In this document: piece after piece, positions 9,545 to 19,411 of the stretch | How the letters are laid out: every line of letters begins with the position of its first letter | Numbering within the stretch: the first letter of the stretch is position 1 | From: Chara braunii | Taxonomy: Eukaryota > Streptophyta > Charophyceae > Charales > Characeae | NCBI GenBank assembly: GCA_003427395.1 | Contig: BFEA01000708.1 | Location: 409,349 to 431,655, forward strand | Direction of reading: 5' to 3' | DNA length: 22,307 nt | Translations under genes and position numbers: made by a program | Notes under the pieces: generated by a model | The model's input: only the letters and a program-made list of their open reading frames with translations | Told to the model about the DNA's origin: nothing | Databases searched by the model: none

Positions 9545-9573
9545 AAAAGTGAACCTTTTGATTGTTCACTTTT
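9545..9573. repeat. Perfect 10-bp inverted repeat
   Basis: AAAAGTGAAC (9545-9554) and GTTCACTTTT (9564-9573) are separated by 9 bp. It is not attached to a gene. It may be an end of a small fold-back element or a chance hairpin. Confidence 0.7.
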
Positions 9574-10208
9574 TGTAACAAAGCCGGAATTCATGTTGGA
9601 GCGACATAAATAAGAATAAATCGAAACAGTCATTGGTAACTGTTGCTAAGTGGGCAGTGATATGGGTCAACTGCTATCGCTTGGAGTACTGGACCCATCA
9701 CACACACACACCCCACCCAACCCCAACCACCCCAGCACACCAACGGTGTTCGAAGTTCTCCCTTGTAGGCAATCTTCATGGTAGCCTTTTGGAGCGGCCT
9801 TCGGTCGGCAACTCAGAATAAACTCTAGGTTTGTTCGAGTGCTCCGGGCCCATCAACATGCAAATTGTGTGGTTGATTATGGCCACTGCATAGTTCGTAG
9901 TGAGCGGGATACGTACTTCAGCCCCCTCCCCCCCCCCCCCCCCCCCCCGTGCGCCGGTTCGCGAGCCGGACCGCATTATATGAGATTGCAACTGGATTCG
10001 ATGACCCATGACATACCCGTTGTCGACCCCTTTTAGCAAAAAGGTTCGGGCATCGGACATTATATGAGATTGCAACGGCGGGTTCTTAGGGACGGTGGCG
10101 AGCGGAGACCGTTGTTGTTATGTTGTTTTCTGTTGTTTAGTGTGTGTGTGTATACGTTTTATTTTTAATACCATGTTCGTAGTGAGCGGGATATGTACTT
10201 CAGCCACC
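9574..10208. repeat. Repeat-containing non-coding DNA before the gap
   Basis: The sequence GTTCGTAGTGAGCGGGATA.. with about 30 bp of similarity occurs at 9893 and again at 10175, 282 bp apart. CATTATATGAGATTGCAAC is exactly repeated at 9974-9992 and 10058-10076. A run of 21 C lies at 9928-9948, directly after the first copy of the 30-bp repeat. A CA/CCA-rich tract is at about 9700-9742. The second 30-bp copy runs straight into the assembly gap, so the gap probably hides a collapsed C-tract repeat. Confidence 0.7.
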
Positions 10209-10548
10209 NNNNNNNNNNNNNNNNNNNNNNNNNNNNNNNNNNNNNNNNNNNNNNNNNNNNNNNNNNNNNNNNNNNNNNNNNNNNNNNNNNNNNNNNNNNN
10301 NNNNNNNNNNNNNNNNNNNNNNNNNNNNNNNNNNNNNNNNNNNNNNNNNNNNNNNNNNNNNNNNNNNNNNNNNNNNNNNNNNNNNNNNNNNNNNNNNNNN
10401 NNNNNNNNNNNNNNNNNNNNNNNNNNNNNNNNNNNNNNNNNNNNNNNNNNNNNNNNNNNNNNNNNNNNNNNNNNNNNNNNNNNNNNNNNNNNNNNNNNNN
10501 NNNNNNNNNNNNNNNNNNNNNNNNNNNNNNNNNNNNNNNNNNNNNNNN
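10209..10548. other. Assembly gap (340 N)
   Basis: Unresolved bases. Open frames spanning it are artefacts. Confidence 0.99.
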
Positions 10549-10611
10549 AGTTGAACAACGAGTCAATTCGCAGTTATCGAGGTCGATGTCAGGTCGTGAT
10601 CTGTTTGGTGA

Positions 10612-10688
10612 CTGACCACCTTTAAGAAGTGGTAGACCACCTTCAAAAAGTGTCAACCTTCACGAAGTGCCAAACAGTCGGTGGTCAG
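10612..10688. repeat. Inverted repeat enclosing short direct repeats
   Basis: CTGACCACC (10612-10620) is exactly complementary to GGTGGTCAG (10680-10688). The 59 bp between them contain repeated ACCACCTT..AAGTG-like words. It directly precedes the satellite array. Confidence 0.6.
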
Positions 10689-10689
10689 A

Positions 10690-11795
10690 GGACTCCAGTG
10701 CCAAAAGCATTCTTAGGGGACCTTGCGGTCGTGTTCAGAACATATTGGCGTAGCACTAGATGCTCACCAAGCAGTTCTGGATGTCGGTTATATCGACACA
10801 TCATAAGATGCCTTACAAGCAAGCAGCGGCTGCTTGCAGGACCTTCTACCCGGTATGGATCTTTGAGAGCAGAGTTTCGCACTTCACCGCGAGATCCACG
10901 TCGGATAGGTGGACCTGCCATCCTACCGCTGTTAGCTGTAGCCATCTTGAGGGAGTCGATGAGGTGAGGACCTGGCAAAGAAAACTTTCAGTGGACTTTG
11001 TTGCCGTGTTTTTTGAACTTATTGGCGTAGCACAAGATGCTCACCAAGCAGTTCTGGATGTCGGTTATGTCGACAAATCATAAGATGCCTAACAGGCAAG
11101 CAGCGGCTGCTTGCAGGACCTTCTACCCGGTGTGGATCTTTGAGAGCAGAGTTTCACACTCCACCGTGAGATCCACATCGGATAGGTGGACTTTCCATCC
11201 TACCGCTGTCAGCTGTAGTCATCTTGAGGGAGGTGACGAGGTGAGGACCCGACAAAGAACACTGTCAGGGGACTTTGGTGCCGTGTTTGGAACATATTGG
11301 TGTAGCACTAGATGCTCACTAAGCAGTTCTGGATGTCTGTGATATCGACACATCATAAGATGCCTTACAAGCAAGCACCGGCTGCTTGCAGGACCTTCTA
11401 CCCGGTGCGGATCTTTGAGAGCAGAGTTTCGCACTCCACCGTGAGATCCACATCGGGTAGGCGGACCTGCCATCCTACCGTTGTTGGCTGTAGTCATCTA
11501 GAGAGTCGATGTGGTGATGACCCGGCAAAGAACACTCTTAGGGGACTTTGCTGCCGTGTTTGGAACTTATTGGCGTAGCACTAGATGCTCACCAAGCAGT
11601 TCTGGATGTCCGTTATATCGACACATCATAAGATGCCTTACAAGCAAGCAGCGGCTGCTTGCAGGACCTTCTACCCGGTGTGGATCTTTGAGAGCAGAGT
11701 TTCGCACTCCACCGTGAGATCCACATCAGATAGGCGGACCTGCCATCCTACCGCTGTTGGCTGTAGTCATCTTGGGAGTCGATGAGGTGAGGACC
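10690..11795. repeat. Satellite of about 275 bp, four tandem copies
   Basis: Equivalent points (ATGCTCAC) occur at 10760, 11037, 11312 and 11585, giving periods of 277, 275 and 273 bp. The first and last copies are complete or nearly so. Each unit carries an almost perfect palindrome, GCAAGCAGC-G-GCTGCTTGC (10819-10837 in the first copy). The third copy has one change in an arm (GCAAGCACC). Open frames run through the units on both strands, but they are short and repeat with the unit, so I read this as non-coding tandem DNA. Confidence 0.9.
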
Positions 11796-11920
11796 CGACG
11801 ATGTTCCATTTGGGACGTGCTCTTGTTTCGTGATGTGCAGGTGCTTACCGGCGGTGCGTTCGATCCCCTCCTCGACGTGAAGCAAAGTGTGAGGGAATTG
11901 CGCAGGGGTCACACCAGAAG

Positions 11921-12909
11921 TGCGATTGAACTCGCACTTTGATGGAGAAACAGTTGTGCAGTCCATCAGCGCGACGATTTAATATGGACATTGGCTTGTC
12001 ATTTGTATATCACAGGTTGAAAACGCCATCAAATCTTTCTGTGTAGAAGATTCATATCCATTCATAGAAGTATCTCTTGTCATCGCTAACATCGAGATGA
12101 AAATATGTCAAGTCGAATTGCAAAGCACACAGAGACATCGCAAACATCGAGGTGAGAACATCTGAAGTTGCCTACTGTTTTTCCAAAGGTGAAGTCTCAC
12201 AGCACACGAACAGTTTTCAGAAACCATTCAATGCAGAAAATTCATTCAAGGACAAATTGCAAAGCACACAGAGACGTTTCAAAAAATCATTGAACGCAAA
12301 ATATCATACAATCCCACATTGCAAAGTGCACGGAGGCTTTCCAAAAATCACAAAGTATATGGACCCAAAGTGCGAATATATTCTTATTTTCCATATGGAA
12401 CCAACAGTTCAATCACAAATGCACGACATCCAAAGTGCGAATACGTTCGCATTTCTCATACGGAAACAACAGTCAGCATCCAGTGGAGAGCGGGAGATGT
12501 ATTCCGGGGATAACAAAATTCGCAATCATTTAGTGCACCGCTGAATCCGTTAAACAACTTCAAGCACAATTCAAATTGCAAAGCGCACAGAGACATCACA
12601 AATATCGAGGTGAAAACATCTCAAGTTGCCTAGTGTTTTTCGAAAGGTGAATCTCACAGCACACGAACAGGTACCAGAAACCATTCAATGCAGAAAATTC
12701 ATTCGAGGGCAAATTGCAAAGCACACAGAGACGTTTCAAAAAAGTCATTGAACGCAAAATATCATACAATCCCACATTGCAAAGTGCACGGAGGCTTTCC
12801 AAGCATCACAAAGTACATGGAGCCAAGGTGCGAATATGTTTTCATTTCTCATATGGAACCAATAGTTCAATCACAAATGTATGGCATCCGAAGTGCGAAT
12901 ATGTTCGCA
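11921..12909. promoter_or_regulatory. Left cluster of TGCGA-N6-TCGCA motifs
   Basis: Perfect copies are at 11921-11936 (spacer TTGAAC), 12436-12451 (ATACGT) and 12894-12909 (ATATGT). Half-degenerate copies are at about 12371 and 12829. The copy at 11921 extends to 7-bp arms (AGTGCGA/TCGCACT). Each of the two later perfect copies is followed by TTTCTCATACGG. I infer subterminal protein-binding sites. Confidence 0.7.
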
Positions 12910-13030
12910 TTTCTCATACGGAAACAACAACCAGCATTCCGTGGAGAGCACGAGATGTATTCCGGGGATAACAAAATTGGTGATCATTTAGTGCACCGCT
13001 GAATCCATAAAACAACTTCAAGCACACATA
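12115..13030. repeat. Tandem duplication of about 458 bp
   Basis: Sequence from about 12115 to 12572 is repeated from about 12573 to 13030. For example, AAATTGCAAAGCACACAGAG lies at 12254 and 12711, and CTGAATCC at 12541 and 12999. Each copy also repeats GCAAAGCACACAGAGAC internally and carries one perfect and one degenerate TGCGA-N6-TCGCA motif. It has no believable gene. I interpret it as the left subterminal region of the element. Confidence 0.85.
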
Positions 13031-13819
13031 CATTCTGGCGACAATTGGTTTCCGAATGGAGAACAAGTTCGCAACTGTCATAAGGAACCAACAGACAACA
13101 TTCAATCGAGACAAGCAGAGGTGGTGAACCGTAAATCGGGGCGGCACACGCATCACAAGAGCGAGCCAAAACATATGAAAGCTGGTTGGTCGGGGTGGGG
13201 CGGGGGAGAGGGGCTTTCACACCACAAAGTCTCGCGAACGAAAGAGATAAGCACGAAACAATTTGGCGACCAAGAATAAATCGTCGATATCTTTCACATG
13301 AGTAAAAGAGGAGCACAACCTCGAAACGAACAAACGCAACACGTAAGGAGAACAACCCGAAAATAAACAAAAGGAGCACGAAGTTGGGATATTCACATCC
13401 GATATGTAAGCGTCTACTTAAAAGGAACTGCACCACTTGGCTGGGATATTTACATCGGCATCTTAGCTTCTACTTCACGTAAGCGTCTGCTGCTACCCTC
13501 TAGCTGATGTTGCGTGACAAGCAATGAGAATAACCCGAAAACAAACAAAGGAAGCACGGCGCTGCCGAAACTCGTACGAGTAAAGATGACAGATTCCACG
13601 AAATGAAGAACCCTTAAAAAATTGACACAGCACGAGGCTGGGATATTCACATCGACACCTAAGCCTGTACTTGACCAAAACGTCCACTGCAATCCGGCAC
13701 CTCATGAAAACAACAGCACAGCTCGGACCGGCTGACTGCTAGATCAAGTGGGAAAAGATTCACACTTCTGCTTATGACATTTCGAAAAAAAAACTACGCA
13801 TATTTTTACAACAGTGGTA
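13031..13819. repeat. Repeat-bearing non-coding DNA downstream of the Ulp1 gene
   Basis: A block reading GAGAACAACCCGAAAATAAAC.. at about 13348 recurs with changes at 13526. A block close to CTGGGATATTCACATCG occurs near 13385, 13441 and 13637. No coding region is recognised. It lies directly 3' of the protease gene and so would contain its 3' UTR. Confidence 0.55.
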
Positions 13820-14968
13820 TCATTCAGCGCCTTGGAGTATGTCCACCGCAATCCTCATCCGGATGTTTGGAATGTCGCTTTGGGCTATCGGAAATGGTGG
13901 TGGACAGCCGCATGCAAGAAATAAAGCGAAGGCGAGCATGAAAACACCGCAGCTCGACCCGTCTGATTGTTGAGGGACACCACGAACAACCACCTTGGGC
14001 TCCTGGAGATCCACTTCCGTGTTTGGACCATAATGACAAACTGCTTCGTCACGGAGGTATTGCGTGAAGTTCGCAATCACATCGGAAGAAAAACCGCCAT
14101 CGTCTTGTACGAGGGAGTCGTAGTACTCCAGCCGTTGTTCTCGGAGACACAACAGGGTCCAATGCACTCCATGTTTATGGACAGGAATCAAGACCATCTC
14201 GTGCAAGAAAATATCCACATTTTTTGTCCATCTCGCAACCCTATCATGTCGACAGCCGCCACGGACGAGCTTGGTATAGAAAAATGGACTGAAAATGTGA
14301 AGAGAGGGACCCCCAGGCAACACAGCGTTGGCAAGCAAGGCCAAGTACGACTCCACCACCTCGTCGGAAAGCCATTCCCACTGAACAAGAGTTTGAAGAC
14401 TTTCTCTGCTCAACAGAATTGAACTGACCCCTTTGCGAACCGAGCACACCACCTCGTGGCCATTGCTGTAATCTGCACAGACGTTCCGCAACATTCTCAA
14501 GTCCGTAGCGCTAAGCTCCTCAGTAGGCAACGGAACGCGAAAACATGATGTAGCCCCAGCTGCACAAACACCCACGAACAAGTGTGAGGAGTGAGCACAA
14601 ACCCCGTGGTGGAATGGCTAAGAACTGTCTTCCCTTTTCCCAGAAAAGTTGTATCCCCGCTTGTTGAATGTGTCCTTCACGATGTACTTAGGACACGGGT
14701 CTTTCAAGACACCCCGTTTGCCATCGCCATCAGACCCGTCAGACAAAGCAGTAACGCTCTCAATAGACGCAGCCAAATGTTTCCGCAGACCTTCCTCCTT
14801 ATCTATTCCACAAACCTTCAGAACCCTGACAGCTTTCTCGGAAAGGCGAGGCATCTGGGTCCTTTTAAACAACCCTACACTTGACGACTTCTTCGGTGAA
14901 GCGGCCAATGACCTCCCTGAAAGACGTTTATCGCACACGGCTTTTAAAGGCGTCATGGGCAGGGACAT
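13820..14968 (-). pseudogene. Ulp1/SENP-type (C48) cysteine protease, interrupted by TAG
   Basis: The C-terminal part carries the C48 pattern. There is an entry helix WLSDEVVESYLALL, then GVHWTLL (catalytic His), LEYYDSL (catalytic Asp), and PQQSDGSSCGVFML (oxyanion Gln six residues before catalytic Cys). In the frame ending at 13820 these are about residues 68-81, H140, D155, Q205 and C211 counted from 14581. The family cleaves SUMO or ubiquitin-like proteins from targets, and several eukaryotic transposon families carry such genes. The frame continues upstream without a shift to an ATG at 14966-14968 but is cut by TAG at 14618-14620. The N-terminal 115 codons are basic (RSLAASPKKSSSVGLFKR). 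The total is about 383 codons. All catalytic residues are kept, so loss of function rests on the TAG alone, unless a short intron removes it: TTTGTGCAG at about 14560 is acceptor-like, but I saw no good donor. Confidence 0.8.
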
Positions 14969-15020
14969 TAACAACCTCACACCTGTAGAACATAGAAAAC
15001 AACCCACAACCCACAAACTT

Positions 15021-15028
15021 TTTTTATA
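15021..15028 (-). promoter_or_regulatory. Possible TATA box of the Ulp1 gene
   Basis: The minus strand reads TATAAAAA here, 53-62 nt upstream of the first in-frame ATG (14966-14968). That would place transcription start about 25-30 nt before the ATG. It is a single short AT motif, so the call depends on position. Confidence 0.35.
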
Positions 15029-15108
15029 CTAGTAGTAACAGGTACATTAGCCCATGACATCAATTTGGACGAACACAGAGCTGGCCAGTGACAGATATGC
15101 GAGTGGTC

Positions 15109-16230
15109 CTATTCACAAATCTTACTGTGCTCGGGAGCCCCTTGAGGGAACTCGCCCTCCTGTCGCGCCACTGCACCAACGTCCACGGACGATTCAAGGT
15201 TCTGGACCTCGGCCACGACTGTGTCGCTAACCAGCTCGGTGGCAGCTGAGTCGCTTGGCAAGTTGATGGGTTCATGAAGCACCATTTCCCGACCGGTACT
15301 GAGGACAGATGCTCGATCACCCTGTTCGGCACCGCAACGGNTGGACGGAGAATCATGATCTTTCCGCTCTGGATCCATCTTGATGCTGACGGCCACCTCA
15401 CCGCCTTCGACGGAGGATTCGACGTTCTGCATCTCGGCCACGCCTGAGTCGCTAACCAGCTCGGTGGCTGCCGAGTCGTCACCCAACTCTATGGCTTCAC
15501 GAAGCACCATTCCTCGAGCGGTGCTCACGACAGACGCTCGACCACCCTGTTCTTCACCGCAACGGGTGGGCAAAGAATCACCATCCTTCCGCTGTGGATC
15601 CGTCCGGATGTCGGCAGTCACCTCACAGCCTTCCACCACGGGTTCTCCGCCTTTCTCATCGCAATGAACCCGAGCTTCCACCGCGGGTTCTTCTTCGTCT
15701 TCATCGTCGCCAAGAACGGGAACTTGCACGGACGTCCACTGACCTCCCTTAACGACACCCTCTCGCGTCGTGGCCACAACCGAGCGACTGTACAGAACGT
15801 CTTCGGACGTCCCGATCACCAGCGCTCGTGCGTGGAGCCACTTCACGTCTTCACGAGCCGTCCCGTGTCGAGTGTCCTCTCCCCGCTGTACAGCGTGCGT
15901 TTCCCCCAGAGCTCCTGCACTCTCGCTGTCAGTCTCCACGGACACACCCTCCGAAGCATGACGTTCACACTCGCTACCCCCGGTCTCCAACACTTTGCGA
16001 GACTGCCAGCGTTGAGTTTCGTCTTCCCGATGTACAACACGCGTTTCCGGAGAGCGCTCGTCTTCCCCACGAGTGTGACGTTCGTTCTCCCTACCCATGG
16101 TCTCCAACACTCCTGGAGCGGGCTCCTCCAGCATGTCGCGAGACCGCCAGTCTCGAGTCTCAAGACATGAGAAGGGAGGCGAGCAGGGTAACCCTGTGTC
16201 CAACTGAAGATGCGGGGGCCAGGACGTCAC
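15109..16230 (-). CDS. Acidic, repeat-containing hypothetical protein
   Basis: An open frame of 373 codons with the same orientation as its neighbours. The frame is open from about 16272 but has no ATG near its beginning (16230 is GTG), so the real start, or a join to the preceding gene, is unknown. The protein is strongly acidic (GDDEDEEEPAVEA). It has an exact-length internal duplication: residues 199-273 and 274-348 are two 75-residue copies (for instance SAATELVSD in each), with a few residues of a third. An earlier 39-residue periodicity shows as VLETMGRENERH and VLETGGSECERH. One N sits in the second copy. No family is recognised. It is probably disordered and may be the C-terminal continuation of the large gene upstream or a separate gene. 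It ends in TAG. Confidence 0.45.
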   Translation of the reverse strand: MTSWPPHLQLDTGLPCSPPFSCLETRDWRSRDMLEEPAPGVLETMGRENERHTRGEDERSPETRVVHREDETQRWQSRKVLETGGSECERHASEGVSVETDSESAGALGETHAVQRGEDTRHGTAREDVKWLHARALVIGTSEDVLYSRSVVATTREGVVKGGQWTSVQVPVLGDDEDEEEPAVEARVHCDEKGGEPVVEGCEVTADIRTDPQRKDGDSLPTRCGEEQGGRASVVSTARGMVLREAIELGDDSAATELVSDSGVAEMQNVESSVEGGEVAVSIKMDPERKDHDSPSXRCGAEQGDRASVLSTGREMVLHEPINLPSDSAATELVSDTVVAEVQNLESSVDVGAVARQEGEFPQGAPEHSKICE

Positions 16231-16396
16231 ATTTTCTTGGCCCCGTGGAACTGTTGCGTGAGGAGCACGACGTCAGCAAATCCGAATGTATTCGGAGTTT
16301 GTGGCGGTCGCCAGAGCCGAGGGAACCGGAGGTCACACCTTTGCTCCTTCGCAATGCAGGCATCCCGCCCTCCAGGCAAAACGAAGACGCGCCCTC

Positions 16397-17653
16397 TTAC
16401 AGGAGCAAGGTGTTGAGCACAGGAGACCTCTGCTGTGCACGGCGGGATGGACTCTCCTGGGCAACGGGAAACAAACCCCTCGCAGACAAGTGCGAATCTA
16501 CTTGCACTTGATCAGACGTCAGGGTGGCCTCGTCTCGCATGTCGGAATCTCGACTCCCTACGCAGTGGGGGCCAGTTTCCATATACTGGGGACTCCCAGA
16601 CGTTCTACGCTTTTCGCCTGACCCCTTCCCGCCCGACCTCTTCCCGCCTGACCCCTTTCCGCCCGACACCTTTCCACCGGACGCCTTCTCAACCGACGAT
16701 GTCTCGCCCATCCCCTTTCCGGCAAACTGTGAGCCGTCTCCTCCGCCACCTCCGCCGTCTCCTTCGTCTCCTCCACCACCCCCTCCCGGATGCTGACCGG
16801 CCGGCGGAGGTTGCGGCATGCACCAGTCAATGCCACGAGAAGGTGCCGTTTCGAGTGCGTAGAAAGGCGCTCGAAACTCCAACATGTTGTTGACGTACAA
16901 CTCATGTAGCTTTTGTTCTGCATACGCATCGACGTCCTGATCGTTCCTCTCGGGGTTCATGAGACTCAAATGCTCCACCAGAGCAATTCTTGCCTTTCTC
17001 TTAAATGCACCCGCTCCCAGTCTCTTCAGTCCACTCCACTTGCCATCGGCCTCCTTTATTGCCATGACCCATATTCCATTCCTCACAGCAGGTTGGAATA
17101 TCCTCGGGTGCCAGACGACGTTGTGTCCCCAAACATCCTCCGACGTGAACCGGTGATGCTTCCCGAAGAAGTTGAGTCTGTCATTCTGCCAGGTGTCATG
17201 GTCCACAGGGAGCCTGTCACAAGGTTCGTGATCATAGTCTCTCTCTTCCTCCCCGTCATCAGACGATTGGTCGTCGACTGGTTCGCCCCGAAACACACGC
17301 TTCAAACCGGCAGGGGACGTGCTATATCTCCGAGGGCCACCTTCCTCTTCATCACCAACCTGTCCAACCACCCGAGGAAGTGGCATGGACTCGAANTCGA
17401 ANGTTTCGGAGTCGCTCAGCTCCTCCATGTCTTCAGCGTCGAAAGGATCCTCCTCGTTAAACTGTGACTTGTAGTTTTCGAGAGTGAGCGGTTCGGCCAG
17501 CGTGAAGTAAACGTGTTCCAGCCTTCTCAGGAGGTGCGAGACAGACTCCCTGGGTGCACCGTGGTACCCATTGAGCACAGCAAACACCAGGTTTCTCCGT
17601 GGATTGTATTCGAGGTCGATCGGACCAGGCGGTCTGGGTCCAAAAAGGAAGTC
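16397..17653 (-). pseudogene. C-terminal part of the large gene with GSGGK repeats
   Basis: This is the continuation of the same frame after TAG 17654-17656, starting DFLFGPRPPGPIDLEYNPRRNLVFAVLNGYHG. Acidic patches (NEEDPFDAEDMEELSDSE, DDQSSDDGEEERDYD) come first. A region that looks folded follows (TSEDVWGHNVVWHPRIFQPAVRNGIWVMAIKEADGKWSGLKRL, then a Lys/Arg helix). After a Gly-rich stretch comes a five- to six-fold pentapeptide GSGGK/R-type repeat, encoded by a 15-bp minisatellite at about 16615-16690. Two ambiguous bases (17397, 17402) fall in the acidic patch. No family is recognised. The end at TAA 16397-16399 may not be the natural one, because a GTAAGA donor-like sequence overlaps the stop. 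Confidence 0.5.
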
Positions 17654-17686
17654 CTAAGCGTCCGTCCTTTTGTTCCCCGGCAATTT

Positions 17687-18787
17687 CTAATACATGCCAC
17701 GTTTGGGATCCCAGTTTCGTTCGCCGGTGGACCGTGCAAACTCGCAAGCATTGCGAGTGTCTGCAACGCGTGCCTTCACGAACTCGTGAAGGTAATCGAT
17801 CATCTTCGCCTCCTTCTCCAACGCGACGACGTTCCGACCGGTGCGCAGGAGTTCCCACACGACAGACACATGCGCCTTCCCAAAGAAAAAAACAGTTTGA
17901 CCAGCTTTGCAAAAGTTCTCGAGTAGACCAAGTAGACGGGACGGGTTCCGCTCCATCTCCCCGTAAGCAGGTCCTTGAGAACTTGTCACGCCGCCGTCCT
18001 CCCACATGCTACGAGAGAACCTTTCCTCTCCCGCCACGTCGAAACACGTCACAGCCTGTCCTGATGGGTCCGACGAACAGACAGCTTTCGAGCGGCCCGC
18101 CACCGTGTGTTTGGCCGGACTTGGACCATGAGCACGGGAAGGCTTTGTCGGGCTACTGGACGGGCACACTGCGAATGTGTTGTCTTCCAGCTTCTCGCCA
18201 TTAAAAATCACGTACAGGCGGTCACACTCCTCAACCAGCATATTGCCTTCCCGGACAGTGACCTGCTTTTGTGTATTACGTACCCACTTCCCTGTCCTGA
18301 CGTGATGGACGCTAAGCCTGGCCATGCCTTTCAAGAAACTGAGCTCCCAACGAGAGGGGAAAAAGATCACAAATGCCCAGTGCGTTGGCAAAAGTGTTTG
18401 TAGAAGGCCTTGCAAGTTGGTGAAATCGTCTTCTCGCCAGTCTGTGAGGAGTGTGGGATCACACAAATCGAGGACGTACAGGTTGCACACGTAATGTCGC
18501 ACAACCTCACGGATCGCAGTGACATGACTGTGAGCTTGGGAAGGCGGGAAAGCGAAAGGAATAAGGCTGGTCACCCGGTTGAGGTCGGGCCATTTGATGT
18601 GCCTCACATCCCCGCTGACCCTGATCGTGTCTTGAACTTCTTCTTCCGTCCGTCGCAAGATAGAACGGACAGACTTTTCGAAAGATTTAGGGAACCTGTC
18701 GTCCTTGTACAATTTCTTCGCGTCATCGAGGGACTCCTTCTCATGCGGAAGAGTACGTTTGCAAGTGTTCACGTACTCCACCGCGCC
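17687..18787 (-). pseudogene. Beta-class amino-methyltransferase-like region (degenerate motifs)
   Basis: Residue numbers are counted from the GTG codon at 18781. A hydrophobic strand leads into a DPPY-like position, NLYVLDLCDPTLL (about 100-112), followed by a helix and the strand HWAFVIFFPSRW. Much later comes the layout of an AdoMet-binding motif I: ERNPSRLLGLLENFCKAGQTVFFFGKAHVSVVWELLRTGRNVVALEKEAKMIDYL (about 278-330). There FFFG stands in the place of FxGxG and E322 fits the acidic AdoMet-ribose residue. DPPY before FxGxG is the order of beta-class N6A/N4C DNA methyltransferases. Both key boxes are altered (DPTL, and no Asp before FxG), so catalysis is doubtful even apart from the stops. 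Resemblance is by motif spacing and fold pattern only. It ends in TAG 17687-17689, with the frame continuing. Confidence 0.5.
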
Positions 18788-19411
18788 CTAGAAATGCTTT
18801 CGCATTTCGACCCACACCTGTTTCGTGAGGCCCTGCGGCCCGAACTCCTCCAGAAGTTTCCCCTCGGTCCGAAAAAATGGGCTCCCGTGACGCCAAACAC
18901 TTTCGTCCTCCTCCGTTTCAAGGAGCAAGATGTAGTGGAACATACGGAGCATCACACAGTCCACTTTCCTCGTCGCGACCATGTCTTTAATTCCAGGTTT
19001 ATGCTGACGCTTCAGATGGCCGCCCGCGGATTGCACGAACACTCCCCGTAGTGCGAGAATGTCGTCGAGGATCGACAGTTTCTCGACATCGGTCATGTTG
19101 GCGAGAGACTGCCAACAGAACATGTCTGGCTCCTTCACGACCACGAAAAACTTGTCGCCCGCTTGCATTTTCTTTTTGGTCGGAGGCGGCGGGACCCGGA
19201 CCAGCCACCCCATCTTCGTTTCACCAGCCGCCCCTTTCAAGCCCATTTCTGGAATTGCTTGTAGACCCAGAGATTTGTTTGGCATGTATTTGCCCGGCCT
19301 CGACAATGGCGTCTTGTCGTCGCCGCCCAACAACTTCCCCGCCACCCATTTCGCGTAGAACTCCATGGCTTTGCGGAAAACGTCATCACGGGCCGTCACG
19401 AGCGGCATCCA
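18788..19411 (-). pseudogene. Middle helical region of the large gene
   Basis: About 207 codons between two TAGs, in the same frame as the parts on either side. It begins WMPLVTARDDVFRKAMEFYAK. It contains a Lys-rich loop (PPPPTKKKMQAGDKFFVVV) and several amphipathic helices (MTDVEKLSILDDILALRGVFV, VDCVMLRMFHYILLLETEED). No family is recognised. Its place between a ParB-like and a methyltransferase-like domain suggests a linker or target-recognition region, which is inference only. Confidence 0.5.

Noticed and set aside
10095-10656. Open frames across the N gap
   Set aside because: They consist mainly of undetermined residues.
10760-11785. Repeated open frames beginning MLTKQFWMSV
   Set aside because: They recur only because the 275-bp satellite recurs. 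Frames are open on both strands and shift between copies.
11748-11966. Gypsy integrase or gag fragment (minus strand NRTSGVTPAQF)
   Set aside because: Only a short coincidence of residues, with no supporting motifs around it.
16240-16400. Intron joining the large gene to the acidic ORF
   Set aside because: A donor-like GTAAGA overlaps the TAA at 16397, but the best acceptor (CAACAG near 16251) gives the wrong phase for the acidic ORF.
18782-18817. Short intron explaining the TAG at 18788
   Set aside because: GTGTGG..TTCTAG would be only about 30 nt, too short for a normal intron. The other stops have no comparable splice-site pairs.
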